Positions 1-9,053 of a stretch of DNA of 64,000 bases are shown in pieces (the stretch's first letter is position 1; each line of letters opens with the position of its first letter). The notes under the pieces are model-generated. The model made no database searches. It saw nothing but the letters and a program-made list of their open reading frames with translations, and had not been told where the DNA came from. This DNA is from Gordonia jinhuaensis (lineage in GTDB: Bacteria; Actinomycetota; Actinomycetes; Mycobacteriales; Mycobacteriaceae): NCBI RefSeq assembly GCF_014639795.1, contig NZ_BMGC01000002.1, forward strand, positions 40,167 through 104,166, in the 5' to 3' direction. Both the position numbers and the translations under genes were made by a program.

Positions 1-1145
1 TCGTCGCCGAGCAGTGCGCGCTCGGGCAGCAACTCGTCGCTGTGCACCGGTCGGGGCGCGCGCGGCCATCCCGGCGCGGCGCGCATCGCCGACATCGCCT
101 CGGCGGCCGAGGTGTGGGCCCGCTCGAGGGAGTCCTGGGTGGGGCCCACCACCACGGGCCCGTCGGAGAAGTGTTCGAGGAGACGTTCGAGGAACGGTGA
201 GCGCGGCTCCACCGGGCCGCTGACGAGAACCACCAGCTGGCTGCCCTGCACCACCGACAACGCCGAGCGGCCGAACTCGCGGGCAGTGGTGTGGATGGCG
301 ATCGGTACGGAGATGTTCTCGTCGGGGCGTGGGCGGCCGATGATGACGGTGGCCGGTGCGTCGGAATCCCAGTTCAGTGCTGCCGCCCGCGACAGCAACT
401 CCGGGCCGCTGTCGCCGCGGACCACCGCGTCGACCACCAATGCCTCCAGGCGGGTGTCCCAGGCTCCGCGGGACTCTGCGGCGGTGGCATAGATCGTCGC
501 GGCGGCGAATCCGATCTCGCGTCCGTAGCGCAGAACGGCCTCGGTGAGGGCGCGCAACTGCTCGTCGTTACGTGCCAGTCGGGGCAGCCACTGCTCGAAG
601 AACTCCATCGCGACCCGGACCATCTCCACGGTCTGCAGCAGCGTGACCCGTCTCGCGAGATCCTGGGGCACCACCTGGAACGCCTGGACGGTGAAGGTGA
701 CATTGCCCTCGGGGTCCTGCAGCCACTCCACGAAGTTCACCACGGCCGTCTGCACCACCAGCTGAACACTTGCCCGCTGACCGGCCTCGAGGTCGGAGAA
801 GTAGGGCAGGTGGTCGGCCATCGAGTGGATGGCCTCGGTGGCCAGCCGTCCGCTGTACTGCTTGACCCGGCGCAACAGGGTGTCGGGGAGGACGTCGTGC
901 AGCGTCGGCGGCGTGGCGATGCGAGTGGTGATCGACGAGGAGAACACGTCCTCGGGAGTCAGCGACGGGATCGAGGAGAGGGTCGGCGAGGTGTCGGGGG
1001 CCGACCGGCGTCGCGGTTCGACGCCATTGTCGTCTGCCCGCTTCTGATGGAGTCGTTGCTGGTGGCTTGGCGTTGGCTCGGACGCGCCCGACTCGGCTCG
1101 GGTCGGGACCGGGTCGGTCGGTTCGGGGCCGTCGGGTGCGGGCAC
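1..1145 (-). CDS. PucR/CdaR-family transcriptional regulator (partial, C-terminus off the window)
   Basis: Reading the minus strand from 1145 gives an open frame that runs off the left edge. It contains segments such as LLRRVKQYSGRLATEA, VQTAVVNFVEWLQDP and AALNWDSDAPATV, which match my memory of the PucR-type regulator Rv2242 located directly after aceE in M. tuberculosis. The first ~55 residues are Pro/Ser/Thr-rich and poorly conserved, then comes the helical N-terminal domain and a GGDEF-like central domain. The C-terminal helix-turn-helix expected in this family lies beyond position 1. I chose GTG at 1145; a TTG at 1154 is in the same frame and also possible. It lies 83 bp downstream of the aceE stop, separated by a strong inverted repeat, so it may have its own expression control. 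A role in regulating lipid or pyruvate metabolism is only inferred from position. Confidence 0.8.
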   Translation of the reverse strand, partial: MPAPDGPEPTDPVPTRAESGASEPTPSHQQRLHQKRADDNGVEPRRRSAPDTSPTLSSIPSLTPEDVFSSSITTRIATPPTLHDVLPDTLLRRVKQYSGRLATEAIHSMADHLPYFSDLEAGQRASVQLVVQTAVVNFVEWLQDPEGNVTFTVQAFQVVPQDLARRVTLLQTVEMVRVAMEFFEQWLPRLARNDEQLRALTEAVLRYGREIGFAAATIYATAAESRGAWDTRLEALVVDAVVRGDSGPELLSRAAALNWDSDAPATVIIGRPRPDENISVPIAIHTTAREFGRSALSVVQGSQLVVLVSGPVEPRSPFLERLLEHFSDGPVVVGPTQDSLERAHTSAAEAMSAMRAAPGWPRAPRPVHSDELLPERALLGD

Positions 1146-1158
1146 GCCTGCCAATCTA

Positions 1159-1203
1159 TGCCCGAGGTGGCCAGGTCGCGGACGGACCGGGCCACCTCGG
1201 GCA
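1159..1203 (-). terminator. 14-bp perfect inverted repeat between aceE and the pucR-like gene
   Basis: TGCCCGAGGTGGCC (1159-1172) is perfectly mirrored by GGCCACCTCGGGCA (1190-1203) with a 17-nt loop. It sits between the aceE stop codon and the regulator start on the minus strand. No T-tract follows, as is usual for actinobacterial hairpins. It may be a terminator or attenuator, or alternatively a dyad operator for the downstream regulator. Confidence 0.6.
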
Positions 1204-1228
1204 GATCAGATCGGACAACGATCAGTGA

Positions 1229-4012
1229 TCAGGCGACGCCGGGGTCACTGGTCTGCTCCGGCGCGGCCAGCACATCGGTGATCTGGTACTTCTCGGCGGC
1301 CTGCGCGGCGACGTGCATGTCGATGGCACCGTCACGGGCCAACGCGACGAGGACACCCACCGCGATCGACTCTGCATCGATGTTGAAGAAGCGACGGGCC
1401 GCCGGGCGGGTGTCAGAGAACCCGAACCCGTCGGCGCCGAGCGTGAGGTAGGTGCCGGGCACCCATGCACGGATCTGCTCGGGTACCCCGCGCATGAAGT
1501 CGCTGGCCGCCACGAACGGACCGGCCGCGTCACGCAGTGACTCGGTGACGAACGGAGTCTCGTGGACCGCCTCGGGCTCGCGCACGCATGCGCGTTCGTA
1601 GGCGATGCCGTCGCGGGCCAACTCGTTCCATGAGGTCACCGAATACACGTCGGCACCGACGCCCCAGTCCTCGGCGAGCAGATCCTGTGCGCGCAGCCCG
1701 TCGCCCATCGTGACACCCGACACCAGGATGCCCGCATGCAGCGACTTGCCCTCGGGGGCACGGCGATAGAGATACATGCCCTTGAGAAGTGCTGCGGTGT
1801 CGAGGTTTTCGGGAACGGCCGGCTGATGGATCGGTTCGTTGTAGACGGTCAGGTAGTAGTAGACGTGCTCAGATGCCGGACCGTACATCCGCCGGATGCC
1901 GTCGGTGATGATGTAGGACAGCTCGTAGGCGAAGGCCGGGTCGTAGGCCACCACACCGGGGTTGGTGGAGGCCAGCAGCAGCGAGTGTCCGTCGGCGTGC
2001 TGGAGTCCCTCGCCGGTCAGCGTGGTACGGCCCGCGGTCGCACCCACCAGAAAGCCCCTGGCCATCTGGTCGGCGGCAGCCCACAGACCGTCGCCGGTGC
2101 GCTGGAACCCGAACATCGAATAGAAAATGTAGACGGGGATCATCGGCTCGTCGTGGGTGGCATACGACGTCCCGACCGCGGTGAACGACGCCGCGGAGCC
2201 GGCCTCGTTGATGCCTTCGTGGAGGATCTGCCCCACCGAGCTCTCCTTGTAGGCAAGCATCAGATCGGCGTCGACCGAGGTGTAGAGCTGCCCGTTGGGG
2301 TTGTAGATCTTCAGCGACGGGAACCACGAGTCCATGCCGAAGGTGCGTGCCTCGTCGGGGATGATCGGCACGATCCGCTTACCGATCGTCTCGTCGCGGA
2401 GAAGCTCCTTGAAGATGCGGACCAGCGCCATGGTGGTGGCCACCTGCTGTTTGCCCGATCCCTTGGCGGTGGCCTTCAGCGCGCCCGCGTCGGAGAAGTC
2501 GAGCACCTTGGACTTCGTGCGCCGCGCGGGCAGGAAACCTCCGAGTTCCTTGCGCCGCTCGAGCATGTAGCGGATCTCCGGTGCGTCCATCCCGGGGTGG
2601 TAGTACGGCGGCAGGTAGACGTCCTCTTCGAGCTGGGCGTCGCTGATCGGGATCTGCTCGCGGTCGCGGAACTGTTTGAGATCGTCCAGGGTCAGCTTCT
2701 TCATCTGGTGGGTGGCATTGCGACCCTCGAAATGCGGTCCGAGGGTGTAGCCCTTGATGGTGTGGGCCAGGATGACCGTCGGCTGGCCCTTGTGCGCCAT
2801 CGCCGCCGCGTAGGCGGCGTAGACCTTGCGGTAGTCGTGTCCACCTCGTTTGAGGTTCCAGATCTGCTCGTCGGTGAGGTCTTTGACGAGCTCCTTGGTC
2901 CGGGGGTCGCGATTGAAGAAGTGTTCGCGCACATAGGCGCCGTCGTTGGCTTTGTAGGTCTGGAAATCGCCGTCGGGTGTGGCGTTCATCAGATTGACCA
3001 GAGCACCGTCCTGGTCAGCCTGCAGCAGCGCATCCCATTCGCGGCCCCACACCACTTTGATCACATTCCAGCCGGCACCCCGGAAGAACGACTCGAGCTC
3101 CTGGATGATCTTGCCGTTACCGCGCACCGGGCCGTCGAGACGCTGCAGGTTCGCGTTGATGACGAAGGTCAGGTTGTCCAGACCCTCCATCGCCGCGACG
3201 TGGGTCAGACCCCTCGACTCGGCCTCGTCCATCTCGCCGTCGCCGAGGAACGCCCACACGTGCTGATCGGAGGTGTCCTTGATGCCGCGGTCGTGGAGAT
3301 AGTGGTTGAACCGGGCCTGATAGATCGCGTTCATCGGGCCCAGGCCCATCGACACCGTCGGGAACTGCCAGAAGTCGGGCATCAGACGGGGATGGGGATA
3401 GGACGGCAGGCCGCCGCCGGCGCCGGCGTGGCTCTGCTCCTGGCGGAAGCCGTCGAGTCGGTCGGCGTCGATGCGACCCTCGAGGAAGGCGCGGGCGTAG
3501 ATGCCGGGGGAGGCGTGTCCCTGGATGAAGATCTGATCGCCGCCGCCGGGATGGTCGTGACCGCGGAAGAAGTGGTTGAACCCGACCTCGTACAGCGCGG
3601 CCGAGGAGGCATAGGTGGAGATGTGACCGCCGACCCCGACACCCGGGCGTTGCGCGCGGTGCACCATGATCGCGGCGTTCCAGCGGATGAAGGCGCGGAA
3701 GCGGCGTTCGACGGCCTCGTCGCCGGGGAAGAGCGGTTCGTTCGCGGTCGGGATGGTGTTGACGTAGTCGGTCGAGGTCAGTGCCGGGATCGAGACGTGT
3801 CGCTCGCTGGCACGCTCGAGCAGGCGCAGCATCAGATAGCGGGCGCGCGCGGGGCCCTCGGCGGCGACCAGGGCGTCGAAGGACTCCAGCCACTCCCGGG
3901 TCTCGTCGGGATCGACATCGGCGAGGTAGGCGGCAACGCCCTCCTGGATCACGCGGACGCGACCGTCTGCGGTGGTGGCCCCCGAACGTGTGGATGACCT
4001 GGTGTCGGTCAC
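1229..4012 (-). CDS. aceE: Pyruvate dehydrogenase E1 component, homodimeric AceE type
   Basis: Catalyses thiamine-diphosphate-dependent decarboxylation of pyruvate and reductive acetylation of the lipoyl groups on the E2 subunit (dlaT lies near 52 kb). About 927 residues, the usual size of homodimeric AceE. The ThDP-binding motif [12 protein letters not shown] is followed by a downstream [11 protein letters not shown] segment; [14 protein letters not shown] and [12 protein letters not shown] are family-typical. I place the start at GTG 4012 because AGGAG lies 8 nt upstream of it; a frame extension to 4117 adds a low-complexity stretch not expected in the family. It is divergent from the small secreted-protein gene and followed by a PucR-like regulator, as in mycobacteria. 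Confidence 0.97.
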   Translation of the reverse strand: MTDTRSSTRSGATTADGRVRVIQEGVAAYLADVDPDETREWLESFDALVAAEGPARARYLMLRLLERASERHVSIPALTSTDYVNTIPTANEPLFPGDEAVERRFRAFIRWNAAIMVHRAQRPGVGVGGHISTYASSAALYEVGFNHFFRGHDHPGGGDQIFIQGHASPGIYARAFLEGRIDADRLDGFRQEQSHAGAGGGLPSYPHPRLMPDFWQFPTVSMGLGPMNAIYQARFNHYLHDRGIKDTSDQHVWAFLGDGEMDEAESRGLTHVAAMEGLDNLTFVINANLQRLDGPVRGNGKIIQELESFFRGAGWNVIKVVWGREWDALLQADQDGALVNLMNATPDGDFQTYKANDGAYVREHFFNRDPRTKELVKDLTDEQIWNLKRGGHDYRKVYAAYAAAMAHKGQPTVILAHTIKGYTLGPHFEGRNATHQMKKLTLDDLKQFRDREQIPISDAQLEEDVYLPPYYHPGMDAPEIRYMLERRKELGGFLPARRTKSKVLDFSDAGALKATAKGSGKQQVATTMALVRIFKELLRDETIGKRIVPIIPDEARTFGMDSWFPSLKIYNPNGQLYTSVDADLMLAYKESSVGQILHEGINEAGSAASFTAVGTSYATHDEPMIPVYIFYSMFGFQRTGDGLWAAADQMARGFLVGATAGRTTLTGEGLQHADGHSLLLASTNPGVVAYDPAFAYELSYIITDGIRRMYGPASEHVYYYLTVYNEPIHQPAVPENLDTAALLKGMYLYRRAPEGKSLHAGILVSGVTMGDGLRAQDLLAEDWGVGADVYSVTSWNELARDGIAYERACVREPEAVHETPFVTESLRDAAGPFVAASDFMRGVPEQIRAWVPGTYLTLGADGFGFSDTRPAARRFFNIDAESIAVGVLVALARDGAIDMHVAAQAAEKYQITDVLAAPEQTSDPGVA

Positions 4013-4330
4013 TGCGATAACTCCTGTTCTGACCCGATCAGGGCCGGACTTGTCGGTGCGCGAGCCGGACGGATGCTCCGGCGATCGCGGCTGTGGCCGG
4101 CGGTTGTGCCGGTCCACGTCTCACCCTGCTCTCATCGTGCACCAATCGGTCACGTTTGGCACCGGGTCGGGCGTCGCGGATTGCTCGCGCATCGGCCGCC
4201 GCTGCCGGTCGGCGCGGCGGAGCCGGAGCAGGGCGGGGACGTCGATGAGCGCCGAGTTGACACGTATTCGGTGGATCTGTGCATGCTTTCGGCCGTGAGG
4301 TGGGGGCTGGTGGGGGTGGCGGAGGCGCGC
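4013..4330. other. Divergent intergenic region between aceE and the secreted hypothetical gene
   Basis: 318 bp without a convincing gene. The aceE Shine-Dalgarno sequence is at its left end and a GGAGG for the rightward gene is at its right end. A TTGACA (4257-4262) could be a -35 for the rightward gene, but I see no good -10 at the expected distance. Frames crossing it are low-complexity and Arg/Pro-rich. Confidence 0.5.
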
Positions 4331-4939
4331 ATGGGGTGCGGCGAGAGCCGCATGTCGCGGGCGGCGATGTCGCTGGTGGCGGCAGCGGTGGCGTTCGCGG
4401 GCTCGACCTCGTGCGCGACCGAGGTGTCGGGATCCTCGGCCGCACCCGCTGCCGGGGTCAGCGCCTACCGTGAACGGATACAGGCCAGCGAGTCGCTGGA
4501 TGCGGCGCGGGCGGCGACCGTAGCCTTCTGCGCGCGATCCATCGAGTCGGCGCGTACATCTCTGGACTCTTACAACCGCTTCATCGCGAAACTCAATGCA
4601 GTCCAAGAGTATTCGCGCCTGGGTGGCGCCGATATCGCTGCGGCGACGACCTTCGACAACGGTGTGGCGGCAATGCGTTCGGCTCTCGGATCGTCGGTGG
4701 ACCCTGACGTCGTGCAGCGCGGGCAGGAGCTCATCGTGGCCTCGACCACCGTCTCGGCGACGATTCGCGCGAAGAACACGCGCCGGGTCAACGCCGACAT
4801 CGACGCCTGGATCCGCGCCCGCGACACCCTCGTGGTGGCGTGTCAGTCGGCGGTGCCGGTCGCCGAGGGCGCGGACGCCGGTGGCCCCGGGACGGAAATG
4901 TCCACATCCGAGCCGTCTCCGACAACCCCGAGTCGATGA
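4331..4939 (+). CDS. Small exported or lipoprotein-like hypothetical protein
   Basis: About 202 residues. The N-terminus carries a positively charged stretch and a hydrophobic segment (MSLVAAAVAFAGSTSC) followed by Cys, consistent with export; the STS-C junction is a poor lipobox, so lipidation is uncertain. The mature part is Ala/Ser-rich, predicted helical, and has two Cys residues (FCARS and VVACQS) that could form a disulfide. The tail is Ser/Thr/Pro-rich. Start ATG 4331 is chosen because GGAGG precedes it by 5 nt; ATG 4352 is an alternative. It occupies the position of Rv2240c between aceE and the DUF3052 gene. Function unknown. Confidence 0.7.
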   Translation: MGCGESRMSRAAMSLVAAAVAFAGSTSCATEVSGSSAAPAAGVSAYRERIQASESLDAARAATVAFCARSIESARTSLDSYNRFIAKLNAVQEYSRLGGADIAAATTFDNGVAAMRSALGSSVDPDVVQRGQELIVASTTVSATIRAKNTRRVNADIDAWIRARDTLVVACQSAVPVAEGADAGGPGTEMSTSEPSPTTPSR

Positions 4940-5106
4940 CGAGCTGGAGCATCTGAATTACAATTCCCTGTATCCGGGTTGCAAGATCGCCGTCGAACCT
5001 GTTCGCTTGAGGCAACTTTGCGGCACCTGGGTGTCGTATCGCCTGTTCACATCACTGCCCGAGACATACCTCGGGCTCGACACAGATCGTCAGGAGGTCA
5101 TCCCCG

Positions 5107-5529
5107 TTGGTTACCGCCGCGGAAGGTAATCGCGCTGCGCAACTCGGTTTCAAGACCGGGATGGTGGTGCAGGAAATCGGGTGGGATGAGGACACTGACG
5201 ACGACCTGCGCGCCGATATCGAAGATGCCATCGATGCCGAAATGCTCGACGAGGACTCCGATGACGTCATCGACGTGGTGGTTCTCTGGTGGCGTGACGG
5301 TGATGGCGACCTGGTGGATGCCCTGATGGATGCGATCGGACCGTTGTCCGACGAAGGATATCTCTGGGTGTTCACTCCCAAGACCGGCGAATCCGGATAC
5401 GTCGACCCCAGTGAGATCGCCGAATCCGCGCCCACCGCGGGTCTGACGCAAACCTCCAATGTGAAGCTCGGGGCATGGTCGGGGACGCGGCTCGTTCAGC
5501 CGAAGACCCGTGCCGGGAAGCGTGCATGA
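5107..5529 (+). CDS. DUF3052 family protein
   Basis: A 140-residue acidic protein with a very Asp/Glu-rich segment around residues 27-55 (DEDTDDDLRADIEDAIDAE), then a hydrophobic VVVLWWRDGDGD core. It matches the DUF3052 family (Rv2239c) that precedes ahpE in mycobacteria. The start is TTG 5107, with AGGAGG at 5092-5097 giving about 9 nt spacing. It overlaps ahpE by 4 bp (ATGA), so the two are translationally coupled. No biochemical role is known to me; position suggests a link to peroxide or redox handling. Confidence 0.85.
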   Translation: MVTAAEGNRAAQLGFKTGMVVQEIGWDEDTDDDLRADIEDAIDAEMLDEDSDDVIDVVVLWWRDGDGDLVDALMDAIGPLSDEGYLWVFTPKTGESGYVDPSEIAESAPTAGLTQTSNVKLGAWSGTRLVQPKTRAGKRA

Positions 5530-6020
5530 GTTCGGGGTCGCCCACGCTCGACGATGGCCCGCTGCAGCCGGGAACCGCTGCGCCTGATTTCGTGCTGATG
5601 AACCAGGACAACCGTCCGATCCGACTCTCGGACTTTCGCGGAACCAAGAACGTTCTGCTCGTTTTCTTCCCGATGGCGTTCACCGGGAATTGCGAAGGCG
5701 AGCTCGGGATGATCCGCGACAATCTGCCCAAGTTCAGTAACGACGACACCGAGCTGCTCACGATTTCGGTGGGATCCCCACCGACGCACAAGGTCTGGTC
5801 GGGTATGCAGGGGTACCTCTTCCCACTGCTGTCGGATTTCTGGCCGCACGGTGAGGTGGCCCAGCGCTACGGTGTGTTCGATCACGATCGTGGCTACGCG
5901 ATGCGGGGGACCTTCCTCGTCGATCGCGACGGCATCATCACCTTCTCCGAGGCGCACCCCTCCAGTGACCCGCGTGACCAGTCACTTTGGGAGAAGGCCC
6001 TGGCCGCGCTATCTTCTTGA
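5526..6020 (+). CDS. ahpE: AhpE-type one-cysteine peroxiredoxin
   Basis: A 164-residue thioredoxin-fold peroxiredoxin that would reduce hydrogen peroxide or peroxynitrite. The active-site segment FFPMAFTGNCEGELG holds the peroxidatic cysteine Cys56, and PHGEVAQRYGVFD is a family hallmark. Cys56 is the only cysteine, so recycling must use an external thiol such as mycothiol/mycoredoxin (known for the M. tuberculosis enzyme). The N-terminus is about 13 residues longer than the mycobacterial protein. The ATG overlaps the DUF3052 stop. Confidence 0.93.
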   Translation: MSSGSPTLDDGPLQPGTAAPDFVLMNQDNRPIRLSDFRGTKNVLLVFFPMAFTGNCEGELGMIRDNLPKFSNDDTELLTISVGSPPTHKVWSGMQGYLFPLLSDFWPHGEVAQRYGVFDHDRGYAMRGTFLVDRDGIITFSEAHPSSDPRDQSLWEKALAALSS

Positions 6021-6070
6021 ATGGCTTCTGCGAGGTGCCGCCGCCGGCTGCGGCGCCTCACCGGGTCCAC

Positions 6071-6145
6071 GCGCGTATAGCTCAGCGGTAGAGCTCTGGT
6101 CTTACACACCAGCGGTCAGGGGTTCGAATCCCTTTGCGCGCACCA
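6071..6145 (+). tRNA. tRNA-Val (anticodon TAC), CCA encoded
   Basis: A full cloverleaf can be drawn: acceptor GCGCGTA/TGCGCGC, D-arm GCTC-AGCGGTA-GAGC, anticodon stem CTGGT/ACCAG around loop CTTACAC (anticodon TAC), variable loop CGGTC, T-arm AGGGG-TTCGAAT-CCCTT, discriminator A and a genomically encoded CCA. It follows ahpE by 50 bp and marks the left boundary of the accessory stretch. Confidence 0.97.
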
Positions 6146-6390
6146 CGTGAAAGTGCTGTTCACCGTCGTATTTCCTCCGCTGGCATGCGATTTCGCCAAC
6201 CTCGCTGTTGCGCTCTGTCGGTCGCTGTTGCTGTGTCGCCCACTCTTGTGGGCAAGAGGTAGGCACGGATGGTCTGACTGCCGGATCTATAGCTTCCGCA
6301 CACTCGTACAAGCGTTCGGGGACGCCGGATAGACGAAAAGACCACCGCCGCCTTTGGGAAGAATGGCGACGAGGTCTCGTCTTTTCGGGG

Positions 6391-6672
6391 TCAGTATTCG
6401 TCGCGCCAGCGGCGGGCGTACGTCTTTCCGTCGGGGCGCTGGCGGCGACGTTCACGTCTCGTGTCGCCGTGGCACATCGGGCAACAACACACCTTGGTGC
6501 CGGTGTATTCGAACTCCCGCCAGCAGCGGCCCGGCTCGTACTCGAACGCGTCATGGGCGTCAGTAGCCGGGAGTGTGCAGCGCCCCTCGTCATGGATGTG
6601 GCGTTCGATCCAGTGCAGGTCGCCGTCGCGCAGCTTCACAGTGAATGGCTTGGTCTTGTCGGTGCGACTCAT
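6391..6672 (-). CDS. Small Cys-rich hypothetical protein
   Basis: 93 residues beginning MSRTDKTKPFTVKLRDG and containing the cluster VCCCPMCHGDTRRERRR (Cys62-64, Cys67, His68). The motif suggests a metal-binding knuckle. The opening MSRTDKTKPF recurs in small actinobacterial hypotheticals I have seen, so I take it as real, but its function is unknown. GAGGA lies 5 nt before the ATG. Its surroundings (6146-6957) are visibly less GC-rich than the rest of the window and lie just after a tRNA gene, which hints at acquired DNA. The 245 bp between the tRNA and its stop hold no gene I can support, only a weak CGAAAAGAC/GTCTTTTCG dyad (6334-6342 / 6379-6387). Confidence 0.6.
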   Translation of the reverse strand: MSRTDKTKPFTVKLRDGDLHWIERHIHDEGRCTLPATDAHDAFEYEPGRCWREFEYTGTKVCCCPMCHGDTRRERRRQRPDGKTYARRWRDEY

Positions 6673-6957
6673 CGTGTCCTCGGGGATGACTCCGCTTACG
6701 AGGCGAAGGGTCTGACGTTACACGCCACCGTCATCGTCGTCACGCTGCCAGCGCTCGGGGTCCCGGTGTCTCACAGCATCGCGCCGGTGGGGTTGGGGTG
6801 GTCGCAGTTCAGCAGGCGTGCTCGTCGAGGTTGTCCGTGCACTGCCGAAAACGGACCGTGGGTATGTTGTCTGCGGTCACCGAGCAACTACTGATCTCAT
6901 CGCTGTTGTCGACCCACGATCCGACGTCTCTGGTGGTGTCCGGGGAGCACCGCCGCA

Positions 6958-7821
6958 TCACGCGACTCTCGCAGCCCCGGCGCTCGGGTGCTGCTGTGCC
7001 GCAATCTCGTCGACGGACAGCGCGCGCAGCCGACCGTCGACCATGTCGTAGACCGCATCCATCCGGTGCAGATGGGTCGGGTCGTGGGTGACCAGGATCG
7101 TCGCGGCATTCTGCGTGCGTGACATCCTGATCAGCAGGTCGATGATCTCGCTGCCGCGCTGCTGGTCGAGCGCACTGGTTGGTTCGTCGACGAGCAGCAA
7201 CGCCGGATCGTTCATCAGACTGCGCGCGATGTTCACCCGCTGCCGCTGCCCACCCGAGAGCTGACCGGGCAGTTTGTGCATGTGCTCCGCCAGGCCCACC
7301 TCGGTGAGCAGGGCACGGGCGCGGTCGTGGACCGCGCGGCGGCGCCCTCTGCTCAGGACGAGGTGTTGGCCGAGATGCGCGGTCACCTCGAGCTGTTCGA
7401 TCGCAGTCAGCGAACCGACGAGATTCGACTGTTGGAAGACGAATCCGAGGTGGTCCCGGCGCACCCGGGCCGACTGCCTGCGCGACAGCGCACCCAACTC
7501 GACAACATCACCGGGCACACCGCCCGACTCGACAGCCGCCGACTCGACAGCCGCCGACTCGAGATCGCCGCCACTCTCGGCGCCCGGCGCTGTCGCGATC
7601 GAGACACGTCCGGAATCGGGTCGGATGAGGCCGCCCGCTACCGCGAGCAGGCTCGATTTCCCCGAGCCCGACGGCCCGGTCACCGCGACGATCTCGCCCG
7701 GTGCCACGGCCAACTCGACGTCGTCGAGAGCGGTCACCCGACCCGCGCCGTCGGGGAAGGTCAGCGTCACCGCCGACATGTCAAGAGCGGGAATGGTTGT
7801 CGGTGAGGTGGTCATGGTCAT
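6958..7821 (-). CDS. ABC transporter ATP-binding protein (MacB/LolD type)
   Basis: 287 residues with all nucleotide-binding motifs: Walker A GPSGSGKSS (from residue 49), Q-loop VFQQSN, signature LSGGQRQR, Walker B LLLVDEPTSALD and H-loop TILVTHD. It fits the ATPase family that pairs with FtsX-type permeases in lipid, peptide or antibiotic efflux or sensing. Start ATG 7821 overlaps the permease stop by 4 bp. An unusual Glu/Ser/Ala insertion (ESAAVESAAVESGG) between Walker A and the Q-loop is encoded by a short tandem repeat. The neighbouring divergent two-component system may control it. Confidence 0.93.
   Translation of the reverse strand: MTMTTSPTTIPALDMSAVTLTFPDGAGRVTALDDVELAVAPGEIVAVTGPSGSGKSSLLAVAGGLIRPDSGRVSIATAPGAESGGDLESAAVESAAVESGGVPGDVVELGALSRRQSARVRRDHLGFVFQQSNLVGSLTAIEQLEVTAHLGQHLVLSRGRRRAVHDRARALLTEVGLAEHMHKLPGQLSGGQRQRVNIARSLMNDPALLLVDEPTSALDQQRGSEIIDLLIRMSRTQNAATILVTHDPTHLHRMDAVYDMVDGRLRALSVDEIAAQQHPSAGAARVA
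7526..7555. repeat. 15-bp tandem repeat inside the ABC ATPase gene
   Basis: Two exact copies of GACTCGACAGCCGCC (7526-7540, 7541-7555), followed by a partial third. They encode the repeated ESAAV segment of the ATPase, a likely slippage-prone surface loop. Confidence 0.75.
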
Positions 7822-8858
7822 CGTGCGCCTCCCAGTGCGGTGAGTGGATCGGTGGTAATGAGGAATCGCAGTGCCAAGGCCGCGCCGACGAGGCCGAGCG
7901 CGATGATCGCCACGGCGGGCAGGATCGTCGTGGATGCGGTCAGCACGAAGGGGATTCCGCCGAGAAAGCCGCCGACGAGTGCTGTGATAGCGGTTCCGAG
8001 CCCCGTGCCGACGATGAGGACAACCGCTGCCTGGCCCAGTGCGTCGCGCACGAGCGAGCCTGTCGACGCACCCAACGCCTTGAGCACGGCGATGTCGGGG
8101 ACGCGTTGCACGGTCCACACGGTGAAGAATGCGCCGATCACCAACGCGGAGATCACGAACAGCAGGACGGTCATCAGGGTCAGTGAACTGTTCTCGGCTT
8201 TGTAGGACGCCAACGCCGACAGCGCATCGGCGGAACTCGTGACGGTGGTCTGGGTCTCCCTTGCCACCGTTGACGTCCCGTCGGTTCCCGACGGGGTGAA
8301 GGTCGCGACGGTCGCAGCGCCGGAGTGCGGCGAGAGTGACTGCCAGTCACCGAGCGAGAGATAGACGACAGGGCTGTGGGCGTACCAGTCGTCGCCGACC
8401 ACCCGCGTGACGGTGAAGCGTTGACCGCCGAGTTCGACGATCGAGCCGGCATTCGCATGCAGGTCGTGGGCAACCGGGGCACTCAGCTCGACGTGCCCCT
8501 CGGCCGGAGCGTCGCGGTCGGTGCCGATCAGTGCCACCGGAAGCGGAGAATCGGGACGTGCGGACGTCGAGATCCGCGACCGCGAGACGCCCACGGCGAC
8601 GGTGCTCGGCTCGGCGGCGCGCCACGCGTCGAGTTGTGCTGCGGTGAGCGACGATTCGTCGAACGACGGCGATGTGCCGGTGTCGGCGAACACCACCGAC
8701 GAGCCCGGCAGAGCCTGTACTGCGGAGACGTTCTGATGTTTGAGGCCCGCTGTCAACCCGCTGAGGAAGGTGACGAGCACCGCCACGAGTACGACGACGA
8801 GCGCGATGAGCGCGAATCGTCCACGAGCGCGACGCAGATCGCGAAACGCGACATACAT
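7818..8858 (-). CDS. FtsX/MacB-type ABC transporter permease
   Basis: 346 residues with one hydrophobic segment near residues 15-38 (FALIALVVVLVAVLVTFL), a ~200-residue extracytoplasmic domain, and three hydrophobic segments at the C-terminus (TVLLFVISALVIGAFFTVW and onward). This four-helix pattern is the FtsX/MacB layout, and the NSSLTLMTVLLFV / DIAVLKALGAS region is family-typical. Start ATG 8858 is preceded by AAAGGA. It is translated first in a two-gene operon with the ATPase, whose ATG overlaps its stop. Confidence 0.9.
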   Translation of the reverse strand: MYVAFRDLRRARGRFALIALVVVLVAVLVTFLSGLTAGLKHQNVSAVQALPGSSVVFADTGTSPSFDESSLTAAQLDAWRAAEPSTVAVGVSRSRISTSARPDSPLPVALIGTDRDAPAEGHVELSAPVAHDLHANAGSIVELGGQRFTVTRVVGDDWYAHSPVVYLSLGDWQSLSPHSGAATVATFTPSGTDGTSTVARETQTTVTSSADALSALASYKAENSSLTLMTVLLFVISALVIGAFFTVWTVQRVPDIAVLKALGASTGSLVRDALGQAAVVLIVGTGLGTAITALVGGFLGGIPFVLTASTTILPAVAIIALGLVGAALALRFLITTDPLTALGGAR

Positions 8859-9053
8859 CGAGAGTCCTTTCTGCTGCGTCGACCGGGGAGACCCGCCGAC
8901 GCAGATGTCGATATCGGGTATGTCCCCATGCTCGGCCCCGAGGCCCCGTGCGCGCGTCGTCCATGGGAGTGCGAGGTTCTCCACCCTTCCGGCGTCGCGA
9001 TCTCGCACTTTCGATGGATGTGCGCGGCATGTCCGGGGTTATCGTTGGGTCAC

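Noticed and set aside
1736..3997. 753-codon open frame on the plus strand antisense to aceE
   Set aside because: It mirrors aceE codon by codon; the translation is Val/Gly/Arg/His-rich with no recognisable domain. A typical artefact of high-GC third positions.
6208..6894. 228-codon plus-strand frame covering the Cys-rich orphan region
   Set aside because: No domain or signal and biased composition; the minus-strand 93-residue frame has a Shine-Dalgarno and a familiar N-terminus.
6958..8118. 386-codon version of the ABC ATPase
   Set aside because: The first ~99 codons are Arg-rich and overlap the permease; the real start is ATG 7821, overlapping the permease stop by 4 bp.
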